Part shown: positions 1 to 7,557 of the stretch, piece by piece | Layout: the number at the start of each line of letters is the position of its first letter | Numbering within the stretch: the stretch's first letter is position 1 | DNA from: Oceanisphaera arctica | Lineage (GTDB): Bacteria; Pseudomonadota; Gammaproteobacteria; Enterobacterales; Aeromonadaceae | Reading direction: 5' to 3' | Assembly: GCF_002936955.1 (NCBI RefSeq) | Contig: NZ_MPZM01000002.1 | Span: 1-64,000, forward strand | Length of the DNA: 64,000 nucleotides | The notes under the pieces: model-generated | The model's input: only the letters and a program-made list of their open reading frames with translations | What the model was told of the DNA's origin: nothing | Databases searched by the model: none | Made by a program: the position numbers and the translations under genes

Positions 1-1
1 A

Positions 2-148
2 CGGGTGCCGGTCACCCTGCTCAGCATCACTCCCGACGAGGCCTGGGTCAGTGGCCTGCCGCAGCCGGTGCGCATCATCACCCGGGGGGCGGGCTTTGTC
101 ACCGAGGGCAGCACCGTCAGGGTACGCGAAGTGGAGCCAGAGCCATGA
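2..148 (+). CDS. C-terminal end of an RND efflux periplasmic adaptor (HlyD/AcrA type), cut by the window edge
   Basis: Only the last 48 codons are visible. They read in frame to a TGA at 146-148 and contain a stretch like the membrane-proximal end of membrane fusion proteins (TPDEAWVSGL, then VRIITRGAGFVTEGSTVRV). The stop overlaps the ATG of the permease at 145 (ATGA), the usual arrangement for adaptor and permease genes co-translated from one operon. The adaptor would bridge the inner-membrane pump and an outer-membrane channel. Assignment rests mainly on the following permease gene. Confidence 0.7.
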   Translation, partial: RVPVTLLSITPDEAWVSGLPQPVRIITRGAGFVTEGSTVRVREVEPEP

Positions 149-3100
149 GGGAGCTGATTGCAGCGGCGGTATATCGCAGCCGCGCCACCCTGATGGCCTT
201 TCTGTTTCTGCTGATTGGCGGTGTGGGCGCCTATCTGGCCATTCCCAAGGAAGCCAACCCGGATGTGACCATCCCCATGATGTATGTGTCCATGAGGCTG
301 GAAGGCATCAGCCCGGAAGATGCCGAGCGGCTGCTGGTACGGCCCATGGAGCAGGAGCTGCGCACCCTGGCGGGCGTAAAGAAAATGACCTCCAACGCCA
401 GCGAGGGCTATGCGTCTGTGATGCTGGAGTTCGATGCCGGCTTCAATCCCAAACAGGCGCTGCAGGACGTGCGGGAAAAGGTCGACTCGGCGCGCAGCAA
501 GTTGCCACAGGAAGCCGACGAGCCAATAGTGAACGAAATCAACGTGGCGCTGTTTCCGGTGCTGTCGGTGGCCCTGTCGGGCCCTCTGACGGAAGCCGAG
601 CTGGTGATGACGGCCCGACGACTGAAAGATGAAATTGAAGGCATTCCCGAGGTGCTGGAGGTGGACATCGGTGGCGATCGGGAAGATTTGCTGGAAATTC
701 TGGTCGACCCCCAGGTGCTGGATAGCTACGGCATCGACTATGCCCAGCTGTTCAACCTGGTGTCGCGCAACAACCGGCTGGTGGCCGCCGGCAGCCTGGA
801 TACCGGCGCCGGCCGGCTGGCGATAAAGGTGCCCGGGGTGATTGAGGATCTGGACGACGTGCTGGGCCTGCCCATCAAGGTAAGCGGCGATCAGGTGGTG
901 ACCTTCGGCGATGTGGCGACCCTGCGCCGTACCTTCAAGGATCCGGCCGGTTTTGCCCGCATCAACGGCGAGCCGGGGCTGGTGCTGGAGGTCAGCAAGC
1001 GGGCCGGCGCCAACATCATCAACACCATCGCCCGGGTCAAGACCCTGCTGGCAGAGGCTGGCCCGCTGTTGCCGCCGGGGGTGGAAATCAACTACATCAT
1101 GGATCAGTCGGTCCAGATTGAGGACATGCTTTCCGATCTGCTCAACAACGTGCTCACCGCTGTGGTACTGGTCTTGATCCTGATCCTCGCCACCATGGGC
1201 GCACGTTCGGCCATCATGGTGGGGCTGACCATTCCCGGCGCCTTTCTCAGCGGTATTCTGATCATCTGGGCCATCGGCTTCACCATGAACATCATAGTGC
1301 TGTTCTCGTTGATCCTGGTGGCCGGCATGCTGGTGGACGGGGCCATAGTGGTGAGCGAGCTGGCCGACCGTCACCTGCACGAGGGGCAGACGCCCAGGCA
1401 GGCCTGGATCAACGCCGCCCATCGCATGAGCTGGCCGGTGATCGCCTCGACCGCCACTACCCTGGCGGTGTTTATGCCCTTGCTGTTCTGGCCTGGGGTG
1501 GTGGGGGAGTTCATGAAATACCTGCCCGCCACCGTCATCATCTGCTTGCTGGCCTCCCTGGCCATGGCGTTGATTTTCTTGCCCACCATGGGCGGCCTTA
1601 GCCGACACAGAACCGGCGCCCGGGTGCCGGTCACGGTGCCGGGGCTCAATCAATATCGGAGCCTGTTGGGCCGCTTGTTGAAGCGGCCCGGTCTGACCCT
1701 GATCGGCACCCTGGTGCTGATCGGGCTTATCTACGCCGGTTACGCCCGCTTTAACCACGGGGTGGAGTTTTTTCCGTCCATCGAACCGGACAGCGCCCAG
1801 CTGCAGGTGCGCGCCCGGGGCGATTTGTCGGTGCATGAGAAAGACGCCATATTGCGCGAGGTGGAAGGGCGCTTGCAGAGTCTGAGCGAAGTAAAAGCGC
1901 TGTATGCCCGCAGTTTTGCCAGAACCGACAACCAGATGGGCACCGATGTGATTGGGGTGCTGCAGTTTCAGTTTACCGACTGGCACCGGCGCCGGCCGGC
2001 CAGCGCCATCAAGGACACCATGCTGGCGCTGACCGAGGATATTCCCGGTGTGGTGCTGGAGTTCAGGCAGCAACAGATGGGGCCGGGCGGCGGCAAGCCG
2101 GTGGAGCTGCAAATCAATGGCAGCGACGAGCACAGCATGGCGACGGCCACCGATACCCTGCGTGCGGCCATGGAAGCGCTGGGTGGTTTTATCGATATCG
2201 AGGACGACCGCAGCCTGCCCGGCATAGAATGGCGGCTGACCGTGAACCGTGAAGCCGCCGCCCGGCTGGGAGCCGATGTACTGAGTGTGGGTAACGCGGT
2301 GCAGCTGGTGACCAATGGCCTGAAACTGGCGACGTACCGACCAGAGGACGCCAGTGACGAAGTGGACATTCGGGTGCGGCTACCGCAACACTGGCGTTCG
2401 CTCGATCAGCTGTCGCGACTGACCCTCAACACCCCGCGTGGCCAGGTGCCGTTGAGTCATTTCGTGACCCTGACCCCGGCGCCGAAAATCGGTACCCTGC
2501 ACCGGGTCGACGGTCGGCGTACCATCACCATCAAGGCCGACATTGCCGAGGGCTTTCGGCTGGACGATCGGCTGAGCGCCCTGAGCGAGCGGGTCACCTC
2601 GCTGCCGCCCGGAGTGGGTCTGGTGGTGGCCGGCGAAGATGCGGATCAGCGCGAGGCGGGGCAGTTTCTGATCAACGCCTTCGGGGTGGCCATTTTTCTG
2701 ATGACGTTGATCCTGGTGACCCAGTTCAACAGCCTGTATCAGACCGCGCTGGTACTGTCGGCCATCGTGTTTTCCACCGCCGGCGTGCTGATGGGCCTGT
2801 TGCTGAACGGCCAGTCGTTCGGCATCGTCATGGTGGGCATGGGTATCATCGCCCTGGCGGGCATAGTGGTGAACAACAACATAGTGCTGATCGACACCTT
2901 CAACCAGCTGCGCGCCGAGGGCATGAGCCCGACCGAGGCGGCGCTGGAAACCGGTTGCCTGCGTCTGCGGCCTGTGCTGCTGACCGCCATTACCACCGTA
3001 CTGGGGCTGATGCCCATGGTGCTGGGGGTGAACGTGGATCTGCTGGCACCCAGCCTGGGCCTGGGTGCGCCTTCTACCCAGTGGTGGACTCAGTTGTCGA

Positions 3101-3201
3101 GCGCCATCGCCGGCGGCCTGGCCTTCGCTACTTTGCTGACGCTGCTGCTGACCCCCTGCATGCTGGTGCTGGGACCAGGGAAAACAAGCCGTAAGCCGTA
3201 A
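145..3201 (+). CDS. RND-family efflux transporter permease subunit
   Basis: This 1018-residue protein has the RND layout: a first membrane helix near residues 12-30, a large periplasmic loop, a block of helices at about 335-500, a second periplasmic loop, and helices from about 845 to the end. It would export drugs, solvents or other amphiphiles by proton antiport together with the adaptor encoded just upstream. In the TM4 relay region it reads GMLVDGAIVV, where AcrB has two adjacent Asp residues, and in TM10 it reads AGIVVNNNIVLID, where AcrB has the essential Lys. The proton path therefore differs from AcrB, as in several distant HAE1 relatives. The substrate cannot be told from sequence. 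Confidence 0.9.
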   Translation: MRELIAAAVYRSRATLMAFLFLLIGGVGAYLAIPKEANPDVTIPMMYVSMRLEGISPEDAERLLVRPMEQELRTLAGVKKMTSNASEGYASVMLEFDAGFNPKQALQDVREKVDSARSKLPQEADEPIVNEINVALFPVLSVALSGPLTEAELVMTARRLKDEIEGIPEVLEVDIGGDREDLLEILVDPQVLDSYGIDYAQLFNLVSRNNRLVAAGSLDTGAGRLAIKVPGVIEDLDDVLGLPIKVSGDQVVTFGDVATLRRTFKDPAGFARINGEPGLVLEVSKRAGANIINTIARVKTLLAEAGPLLPPGVEINYIMDQSVQIEDMLSDLLNNVLTAVVLVLILILATMGARSAIMVGLTIPGAFLSGILIIWAIGFTMNIIVLFSLILVAGMLVDGAIVVSELADRHLHEGQTPRQAWINAAHRMSWPVIASTATTLAVFMPLLFWPGVVGEFMKYLPATVIICLLASLAMALIFLPTMGGLSRHRTGARVPVTVPGLNQYRSLLGRLLKRPGLTLIGTLVLIGLIYAGYARFNHGVEFFPSIEPDSAQLQVRARGDLSVHEKDAILREVEGRLQSLSEVKALYARSFARTDNQMGTDVIGVLQFQFTDWHRRRPASAIKDTMLALTEDIPGVVLEFRQQQMGPGGGKPVELQINGSDEHSMATATDTLRAAMEALGGFIDIEDDRSLPGIEWRLTVNREAAARLGADVLSVGNAVQLVTNGLKLATYRPEDASDEVDIRVRLPQHWRSLDQLSRLTLNTPRGQVPLSHFVTLTPAPKIGTLHRVDGRRTITIKADIAEGFRLDDRLSALSERVTSLPPGVGLVVAGEDADQREAGQFLINAFGVAIFLMTLILVTQFNSLYQTALVLSAIVFSTAGVLMGLLLNGQSFGIVMVGMGIIALAGIVVNNNIVLIDTFNQLRAEGMSPTEAALETGCLRLRPVLLTAITTVLGLMPMVLGVNVDLLAPSLGLGAPSTQWWTQLSSAIAGGLAFATLLTLLLTPCMLVLGPGKTSRKP

Positions 3202-3437
3202 GCTGTCAGCTGTAAGGGTGTTGATGGTTGGTGCTGTGTTGTGCTTGTGGAAACCGAGTTGTTTTTTGAATAGATTCCGGGGCAAGCCCGGAATGACTCG
3301 GAGGGGAGTATAGCGCCGTGCCTACATCAGTCACTCTGGCGAAGGCCAGAGTCCATGACAGGCTGTACGGCCACCTGCAGAATGGACTCCTGCTTTTTTT
3401 CTTTTCTTACAGCTTAAAGCTTACGGCTTCCAGCTTT
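3184..3437. repeat. Cluster of dispersed intergenic repeats between the RND operon and the PLP enzyme
   Basis: The outer parts (about 3184-3216 and 3406-3437) are inverted relatives built from GCCGTAAGC/CAGCTGTAAG-like words; a related word occurs after speA near 46021. Inside lie two compact palindromes: ATTCCGGGGCAAGCCCGGAA at 3274-3293 and ACTCTGGCGAAGGCCAGAGT at 3333-3352. No credible gene lies in 3202-3439. The palindromes may help terminate the two convergent genes, but they lack clean U-tracts. Confidence 0.6.
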
Positions 3438-3439
3438 GT

Positions 3440-4480
3440 TTACCCGAACACCGCCAATTGCTCGCTGAAAGGCGTGAGATCGCCGATGTTCTTCGCTACC
3501 CACTCCGGGTTGTAGTAGGTATCCAGATAACGCTCGCCGCCGTCGCACATCAGGGTGACCAGGGAGCCGCGCTCGCCTTTTTCCTGCATGCGCTTGGCCA
3601 GCTGTAGCACACCCCACAGGTTGGTGCCGGTCGAGCCGCCGGCCTTGCGGCCCAGAATGTGCTCCAGCCAGTGAATGGTGGCGATGCTGGCGGCGTCCGG
3701 CACCTTGATCATCTCGTCGATCACCTCGGGCAGAAAAGACGCCTCTACCCGCGGGCGGCCTATGCCTTCGATACGGCCACCGGCCTGGCTCACCAGACTG
3801 GCGTCGCCGCTCTGGTAGCTGTCGTAGAACACCGAGTTTTCGGGGTCGACCACCACCAGCCGGGTATCCAGCCCCAGATAACGGGCATAACGGCCCAGGG
3901 TGGCGGAGGTGCCGCCGGTGCCGGCGCTCATCACGATGGCGCGGGGAACGGGGTGGGGCTCTTCGGCCAGCTGACGGAAGATACTCTCGGCGATGTTGTT
4001 GTTACCGCGCCAGTCGGTGGCCCGCTCGGCAAAGGTGAACTGATCCATGTAGTGACCGCCGCTTTCCCGCGCCAGTCGCTCCGCTTGTGAGTAGACCTCG
4101 GCGGCGTGATCCACGAAGTGGCAATGCCCACCCAGACGCACTACCTGCTCGACCTTCTTACAGGTGGTATGGCGTGGCATCACGGCGGTAAAGGGCAGCC
4201 CCAGCAGCTTGGCAAAATAGGCCTCGGACACGGCGGTGCTACCCGACGAGGCTTCTACCACATGGGTGCCTTCGTTGATCTTGCCGCTGCAGATGGCATG
4301 CAGAAACAGCGAGCGGGCCAGCCGGTGTTTGAGGCTGCCGGTGGGGTGGGTGCTTTCGTCCTTCAAATAGATGTCGATGCCCTGCAGGCCGGGAATATCG
4401 AGCCGGTACAGATGGGTATCCGAGGTGCGCAGCTGGTCGCTGGACAGGGTCTTGAGGGCGGTGCGGGTCCAGTTATTCAT
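3440..4480 (-). CDS. PLP-dependent cysteine synthase-family enzyme, probable L-cysteine desulfhydrase
   Basis: This is a 346-residue fold-type II PLP enzyme. [10 protein letters not shown] carries the Schiff-base lysine, ASSGSTAV the substrate loop, and [12 protein letters not shown] the phosphate-binding glycine loop. The family includes O-acetylserine sulfhydrylases and cysteine desulfhydrases. It is divergent from a DecR/CyuR-type Lrp regulator, a cysteine-responsive regulator in enterics, which favours cysteine breakdown to pyruvate, sulfide and ammonia over synthesis. I chose the ATG at 4480, where the family-like N-terminus [10 protein letters not shown] begins. An in-frame ATG at 4531 would add 17 unlikely residues but has a purine-rich AAGGGAT upstream. 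Confidence 0.82.
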   Translation of the reverse strand: MNNWTRTALKTLSSDQLRTSDTHLYRLDIPGLQGIDIYLKDESTHPTGSLKHRLARSLFLHAICSGKINEGTHVVEASSGSTAVSEAYFAKLLGLPFTAVMPRHTTCKKVEQVVRLGGHCHFVDHAAEVYSQAERLARESGGHYMDQFTFAERATDWRGNNNIAESIFRQLAEEPHPVPRAIVMSAGTGGTSATLGRYARYLGLDTRLVVVDPENSVFYDSYQSGDASLVSQAGGRIEGIGRPRVEASFLPEVIDEMIKVPDAASIATIHWLEHILGRKAGGSTGTNLWGVLQLAKRMQEKGERGSLVTLMCDGGERYLDTYYNPEWVAKNIGDLTPFSEQLAVFG

Positions 4481-4597
4481 GGTCGGGGGTCCGGTGCTAG
4501 GGTAACAGGGAGAACCGAGTGGTTCTGTCATGCAAAAATTATATCCCTTACTTCAGGTAAAAGTTTTTCTATCTTTCCCATCTTGATGCTATTTTTT

Positions 4598-4610
4598 AGA
4601 AAATTTTTCT
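4598..4610. promoter_or_regulatory. Candidate operator for the DecR-type regulator in the divergent promoter region
   Basis: The 100-base gap between the divergent genes is AT-rich and holds the near-perfect palindrome AGAAAATTTTTCT, about 20 bases before the regulator start. Lrp/AsnC proteins bind short AT-centred palindromes of this kind. That this one is bound is inference. Confidence 0.4.
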
Positions 4611-4630
4611 CTATTTAAGGGTGTTGAAGA

Positions 4631-5086
4631 GTGGATATTTTCGATCGGAAGATCCTGGCCCTGCTGCAGCAGGATGCCTCGCTGCCGTTGAAAGATCTGG
4701 CCGAGGCGGTGAATCTGTCTACCACCCCGTGCTGGAAGCGGGTGAAAAAGCTGGAAGAGGCCGGTTATATTCGTGGCCGGGTGGCACTGCTGGATGCAGA
4801 CAGACTGGGACTGGGGCTGTCGGTGTTCGTGCAGCTCAAGACCCGGCACCACGACAGCGTTTGGCTGGCGCAGTTTGCCGAGACCGTTACCGCCTTCGAT
4901 GAGGTGGTGGAATTCTATCGCATGTCCGGCGAGTGGGATTACATGCTGCGGGTGGTAGTGGCAGACATCACGGCCTTCGACCATTTCTACAAGAAGCTGA
5001 TTACCAGCACCGAAGGCCTGTCCGACATCACCTCCAGCTTCGCCATGGAGCAGATCAAATACACCACGGCTTTGCCGCTGGGTTAA
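4631..5086 (+). CDS. decR: Lrp/AsnC-family transcriptional regulator, DecR/CyuR-like (cysteine-responsive)
   Basis: The 151-residue protein has an N-terminal HTH ([27 protein letters not shown] split over about residues 22-48) and a C-terminal RAM ligand-binding domain. It resembles E. coli DecR (YbaO) along its length, most clearly in [19 protein letters not shown] and the C-terminus [15 protein letters not shown]. DecR senses cysteine and activates its detoxification. The start is the GTG at 4631, preceded by GAAGA. The divergent PLP enzyme is the obvious target. Confidence 0.85.
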   Translation: MDIFDRKILALLQQDASLPLKDLAEAVNLSTTPCWKRVKKLEEAGYIRGRVALLDADRLGLGLSVFVQLKTRHHDSVWLAQFAETVTAFDEVVEFYRMSGEWDYMLRVVVADITAFDHFYKKLITSTEGLSDITSSFAMEQIKYTTALPLG

Positions 5087-5102
5087 GAGCGGGCCACCCA
5101 GC

Positions 5103-5723
5103 CTAGCTCCGCCAGCGTTCCGGCGAGTAGGAGAATACCGGCAAGGACCAGTGCCAGCGAATGGCCGCCAGCCGAATGCTCAGTCCCACCGCGAACGAGG
5201 CCAGCATGTTGATGTTTTCATCGACCCCCAGATCGCACAGCAGCAGATACAGCAGGGCCACCAGCAGCGAAACGCTGGCATACAGTTCGTGGCGCAGTAC
5301 TTGAGGGGTACGGTTGCACAGCACATCGCGCAGTATGCCGCCGAAAATGCCGGTGGTAATGCCGGACATGACTACTACCGGTAACGAATAACCGAGTCCG
5401 AGAGCGACGTTGCAACCGATGATGGTAAAGGCAATCAGGCCCATGGCGTCCAGCACCAGAAACAGCCGGTGCAGACGATGCATGACTCGGGCAACCAGCA
5501 TGGTGGTCAGCCCTGCACCGATGGTGAGATAGATATAAGGCGGATGCTGGGTCCAGCTGATAGGAAAGTTGCCCAGCATGATGTCGCGCACCGTGCCGCC
5601 GCCGAGGGCGGTGAGAAAGGCGATCAGGCTCACGCCGAACAGGTCCATGTTACGGCGCCCGGCGGCCAGGGCCCCGGACATGGCTTCGGCGGTAATGGCA
5701 ATCAGGTAGATATAGATAAGCAT
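5103..5723 (-). CDS. TRIC-type channel / YicG-YadS family protein, probable glycine transporter
   Basis: This 206-residue inner-membrane protein has about seven hydrophobic segments and two copies of the family signature: ALGGGTVRDIMLG near residues 39-51 and GGILRDVLCNRTP near 128-140. The family (two UPF0126 domains) includes bacterial TRIC channels, and E. coli YicG has been linked to glycine transport. The leader on the same strand holds a tandem glycine riboswitch, which is direct contextual support for glycine as substrate. An AGGATCC sequence precedes the ATG at 5723. Whether it imports or exports glycine cannot be decided here. Confidence 0.88.
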   Translation of the reverse strand: MLIYIYLIAITAEAMSGALAAGRRNMDLFGVSLIAFLTALGGGTVRDIMLGNFPISWTQHPPYIYLTIGAGLTTMLVARVMHRLHRLFLVLDAMGLIAFTIIGCNVALGLGYSLPVVVMSGITTGIFGGILRDVLCNRTPQVLRHELYASVSLLVALLYLLLCDLGVDENINMLASFAVGLSIRLAAIRWHWSLPVFSYSPERWRS

Positions 5724-5744
5724 CAGGGGATCCTGCGTTATAAC

Positions 5745-5930
5745 TGCCCCTCCCTCTGTCCGCTGTACCTGAGAGTTTGTGCGGAGATTGCCGCTTGCTC
5801 CTTCGGTGGGTTGCCGGTTGCAACCGCTCTCCAGTTGGCATGTAAATGGGTCGCAGTACCTGTGCCTGAGCGTTTATGGGAGTTTGCGCCTTCGGCGGAA
5901 GCATAAATGACTTCTCTCTCCTGCGAGCCG
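5745..5930 (-). promoter_or_regulatory. Tandem glycine riboswitch (two aptamers)
   Basis: Read on the minus strand, two consecutive aptamers show the conserved glycine-riboswitch blocks. The first has GCAGGAGAGA, GCCGAAGGCGCAAAC, ACGCTCAGGCAC and a closing ACTGCGACC. The second has CTGGAGAGC, CACCGAAGGAGCAAGCGG, AAACTCTCAGGTACAG and CGGACAGAGG. The tandem ends about 20 bases before the start codon of the TRIC/YicG-type gene. The expression platform is probably at the ribosome-binding site, since no intrinsic terminator is evident in the short linker. Confidence 0.92.
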
Positions 5931-5933
5931 CGG

Positions 5934-5961
5934 ATTATACCGAGAATACGACGGCTGTTAA
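5934..5961 (-). promoter_or_regulatory. Sigma-70 type promoter for the glycine riboswitch transcript
   Basis: On the minus strand TTAACA is followed after 16 bases by a consensus TATAAT, immediately upstream of the first aptamer. Transcription would start at the edge of the riboswitch. Confidence 0.7.
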
Positions 5962-6084
5962 CCGAAATCTGACGGCGGGTTCAATTTTTATTGCGCCTTG
6001 CGTCAGCCCGGCATTCAGGGTGTTGAGTCGGGTCTGTCGCTATCGGGGCAGGGGAGACATGGCGAAGTTCAATACACCCCGGCC

Positions 6085-6375
6085 CTGTTAACACAGGTGT
6101 GCTTCCTGCTGCTGGCTGTGGTGCTGTTCCTTACCGCCTGGGCGGGTCGCCGTTTCGGCTTCAGCCGGGAAGACAGGATCACCATCGTCTTTGGTGGCTC
6201 CAAGAAGAGCATGGCCACCGGTGTGCCGATGGCGCAGGTACTGTTTTCCGGGCCACTGCTGGGCCCGGCCTTGCTGCCGCTGATGATCTTTCATCAGATC
6301 CAGTTAATGGTATGCGCGGTCATGGCGCAGCACTATGCCCTACAGGGAGAAGGAATCAGAGCCGGCGGCAGCTGA
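6085..6375 (+). pseudogene. C-terminal remnant of a bile acid:sodium symporter / YfeH-type transporter
   Basis: About 96 codons survive of a family usually about 330 residues long. Recognisable are the penultimate helix (LLLAVVLFLTAW), the signature FGGSKKSMATGVPMA and the final helix PLMIFHQIQLMVCAV. Upstream of 6085 the reading frame (from 5998) is unrelated, so the first two-thirds of the gene are missing. The 3' end overlaps the 3' end of the opposite-strand LysR gene by 36 bases. The fragment cannot form a ten-helix transporter. Confidence 0.8.
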
Positions 6376-7320
6376 GAAATTTTCGGCTCCGGCGACGGCA
6401 GGATTGCTGCTTTGCCAGGCCATGTCTGCCTGCAGCCAGGTGATAAAGGATCTGATTTGTCTGTCCTGCTCCCGATCCCGACGGTATATAAAGCCCCAGT
6501 GCCCGATAGAGTCAACGCAATCTGCTACGGGACGGATCAAACGTCGTTCCGTCAGCTCCTTGTCGACGACAGGGTCATAGGTGAGGGTGATGCCTTCACC
6601 GTTCAGCGCCATCTCCAGCGCTACCGCAGTACTGTTGACTGTCAGTGGCTGTGGTATGTGTACATTCTTATAGCCCAGCGCGGAAAACCAGTCTTGCCAC
6701 TGCCATTGCTCGGAGCTGATACGGATCAGAGGGTATTCCAGCAGTGCCAACGGGTCTGGCAGACGAACGGCACCATCGATAAGATCAGGATGGCACACGG
6801 GATAGAGATTGAATCGCGACAACGGCGTCCAGCTCAGATGTGTCGGTATGAAGTCCGGGCGCAGTAGCAGTCCCAGGTCGGCATTGCCTTCGTCAAGGCC
6901 GAACTCATGAATGGTGGAAAACAGTTGTACGTCTATGCCGGGATAGCGTTGTCTGAAATGAGGCAGGCGGGACGACAGCCAGCGCAGGGAAAGGGTCAGA
7001 TAAGTATGTATACGCAAAGGTTGCTCGTGTCCTTCATTGCGGATTTGCTCGCAGCAATGAACCAGGTTGTCCAGGGCTTCCCGAACCACGGGGTACAGAC
7101 GCCTGCCAAAGGTAGTCAGTTGTACCTGACGTCCTTCCCGTAGAAACAAGCGCTGTCCCAGCGAATTTTCAAGCATCAGGACCTGATTGCTGATCGCCTG
7201 GTGGCTGAGGTTCAGCTCGGTGGCGGCCTGGCGAAAGCTCAGCAGTCGTGCAGCCGCTTCAAAGCCCTGCAGGGTTTTCATGGGGGGCAATTTGTTTTTG
7301 TCCAGTCCCGTCATCATCAT
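6340..7320 (-). CDS. LysR-family transcriptional regulator (GcvA-like), divergent from soxCD
   Basis: This 326-residue protein has an N-terminal winged HTH (residues about 14-75, with SFRQAATELNLSHQAISNQV) and a LysR substrate-binding domain. The N-terminal LPPMKTLQGFEAAARLLSF is typical of the GcvA/AmpR branch. It is divergent from the soxC-like gene, so it probably controls that pair; a 29-base inverted repeat lies between them. The last 11 residues are encoded opposite the symporter remnant. The tail after TWLQADMAW (ending AAAGSDSFSL) looks non-conserved and may result from the rearrangement that destroyed the symporter. Confidence 0.88.
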   Translation of the reverse strand: MMMTGLDKNKLPPMKTLQGFEAAARLLSFRQAATELNLSHQAISNQVLMLENSLGQRLFLREGRQVQLTTFGRRLYPVVREALDNLVHCCEQIRNEGHEQPLRIHTYLTLSLRWLSSRLPHFRQRYPGIDVQLFSTIHEFGLDEGNADLGLLLRPDFIPTHLSWTPLSRFNLYPVCHPDLIDGAVRLPDPLALLEYPLIRISSEQWQWQDWFSALGYKNVHIPQPLTVNSTAVALEMALNGEGITLTYDPVVDKELTERRLIRPVADCVDSIGHWGFIYRRDREQDRQIRSFITWLQADMAWQSSNPAVAGAENFSAAAGSDSFSL

Positions 7321-7375
7321 TGCTTGCTTTGGGATTCAGTCGTCAGAAAAGGCATCCATACTGACCAGATCAACC

Positions 7376-7404
7376 TTGACTGGCAAATTCTATTTGCCAG
7401 TCAA
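7376..7404. promoter_or_regulatory. Perfect 12-5-12 inverted repeat, candidate LysR operator
   Basis: Arms TTGACTGGCAAA and TTTGCCAGTCAA are exact complements separated by five bases. The site lies 55 bases upstream of the LysR start and about 150 bases upstream of the soxC start. LysR proteins typically bind an interrupted dyad between divergent genes; this is the strongest dyad in the gap. Confidence 0.6.
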
Positions 7405-7456
7405 CATAATTGATGAATTGTTGAACAGTCAATCTGCTGCCATGATAAAGACAACA

Positions 7457-7512
7457 GTCAGCCAAACCGTCGGCATCGACACTGTCCTTTTTCTGGACGG
7501 TTTGCGGCTGAC
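7457..7512 (+). other. Long stem-loop in the soxC leader
   Basis: GTCAGCC-AAACCGTC at the left pairs with GACGGTTT-GCGGCTGAC at the right, with small internal bulges and a loop of about 25 bases. It ends about 45 bases before the soxC start. It may be an operator half-site pair or a transcript hairpin; no U-tract follows. Confidence 0.45.
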
Positions 7513-7557
7513 CAAGATTCTTGCAGTTGTTCTGAAACAGGGATGGTTAAGTTCCAT

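Noticed and set aside
2380-3285. Long open frames opposite to the RND, putA, ppsA and fadE genes (for example 301, 512, 626 and 631 codons)
   Set aside because: They mirror the GC-rich third positions of well-identified genes on the other strand and show His/Gln/Gly-rich nonsense composition.
3318-3515. 65-codon open frame after the RND permease
   Set aside because: It consists of the intergenic repeat cluster and the opposite strand of the PLP enzyme gene.
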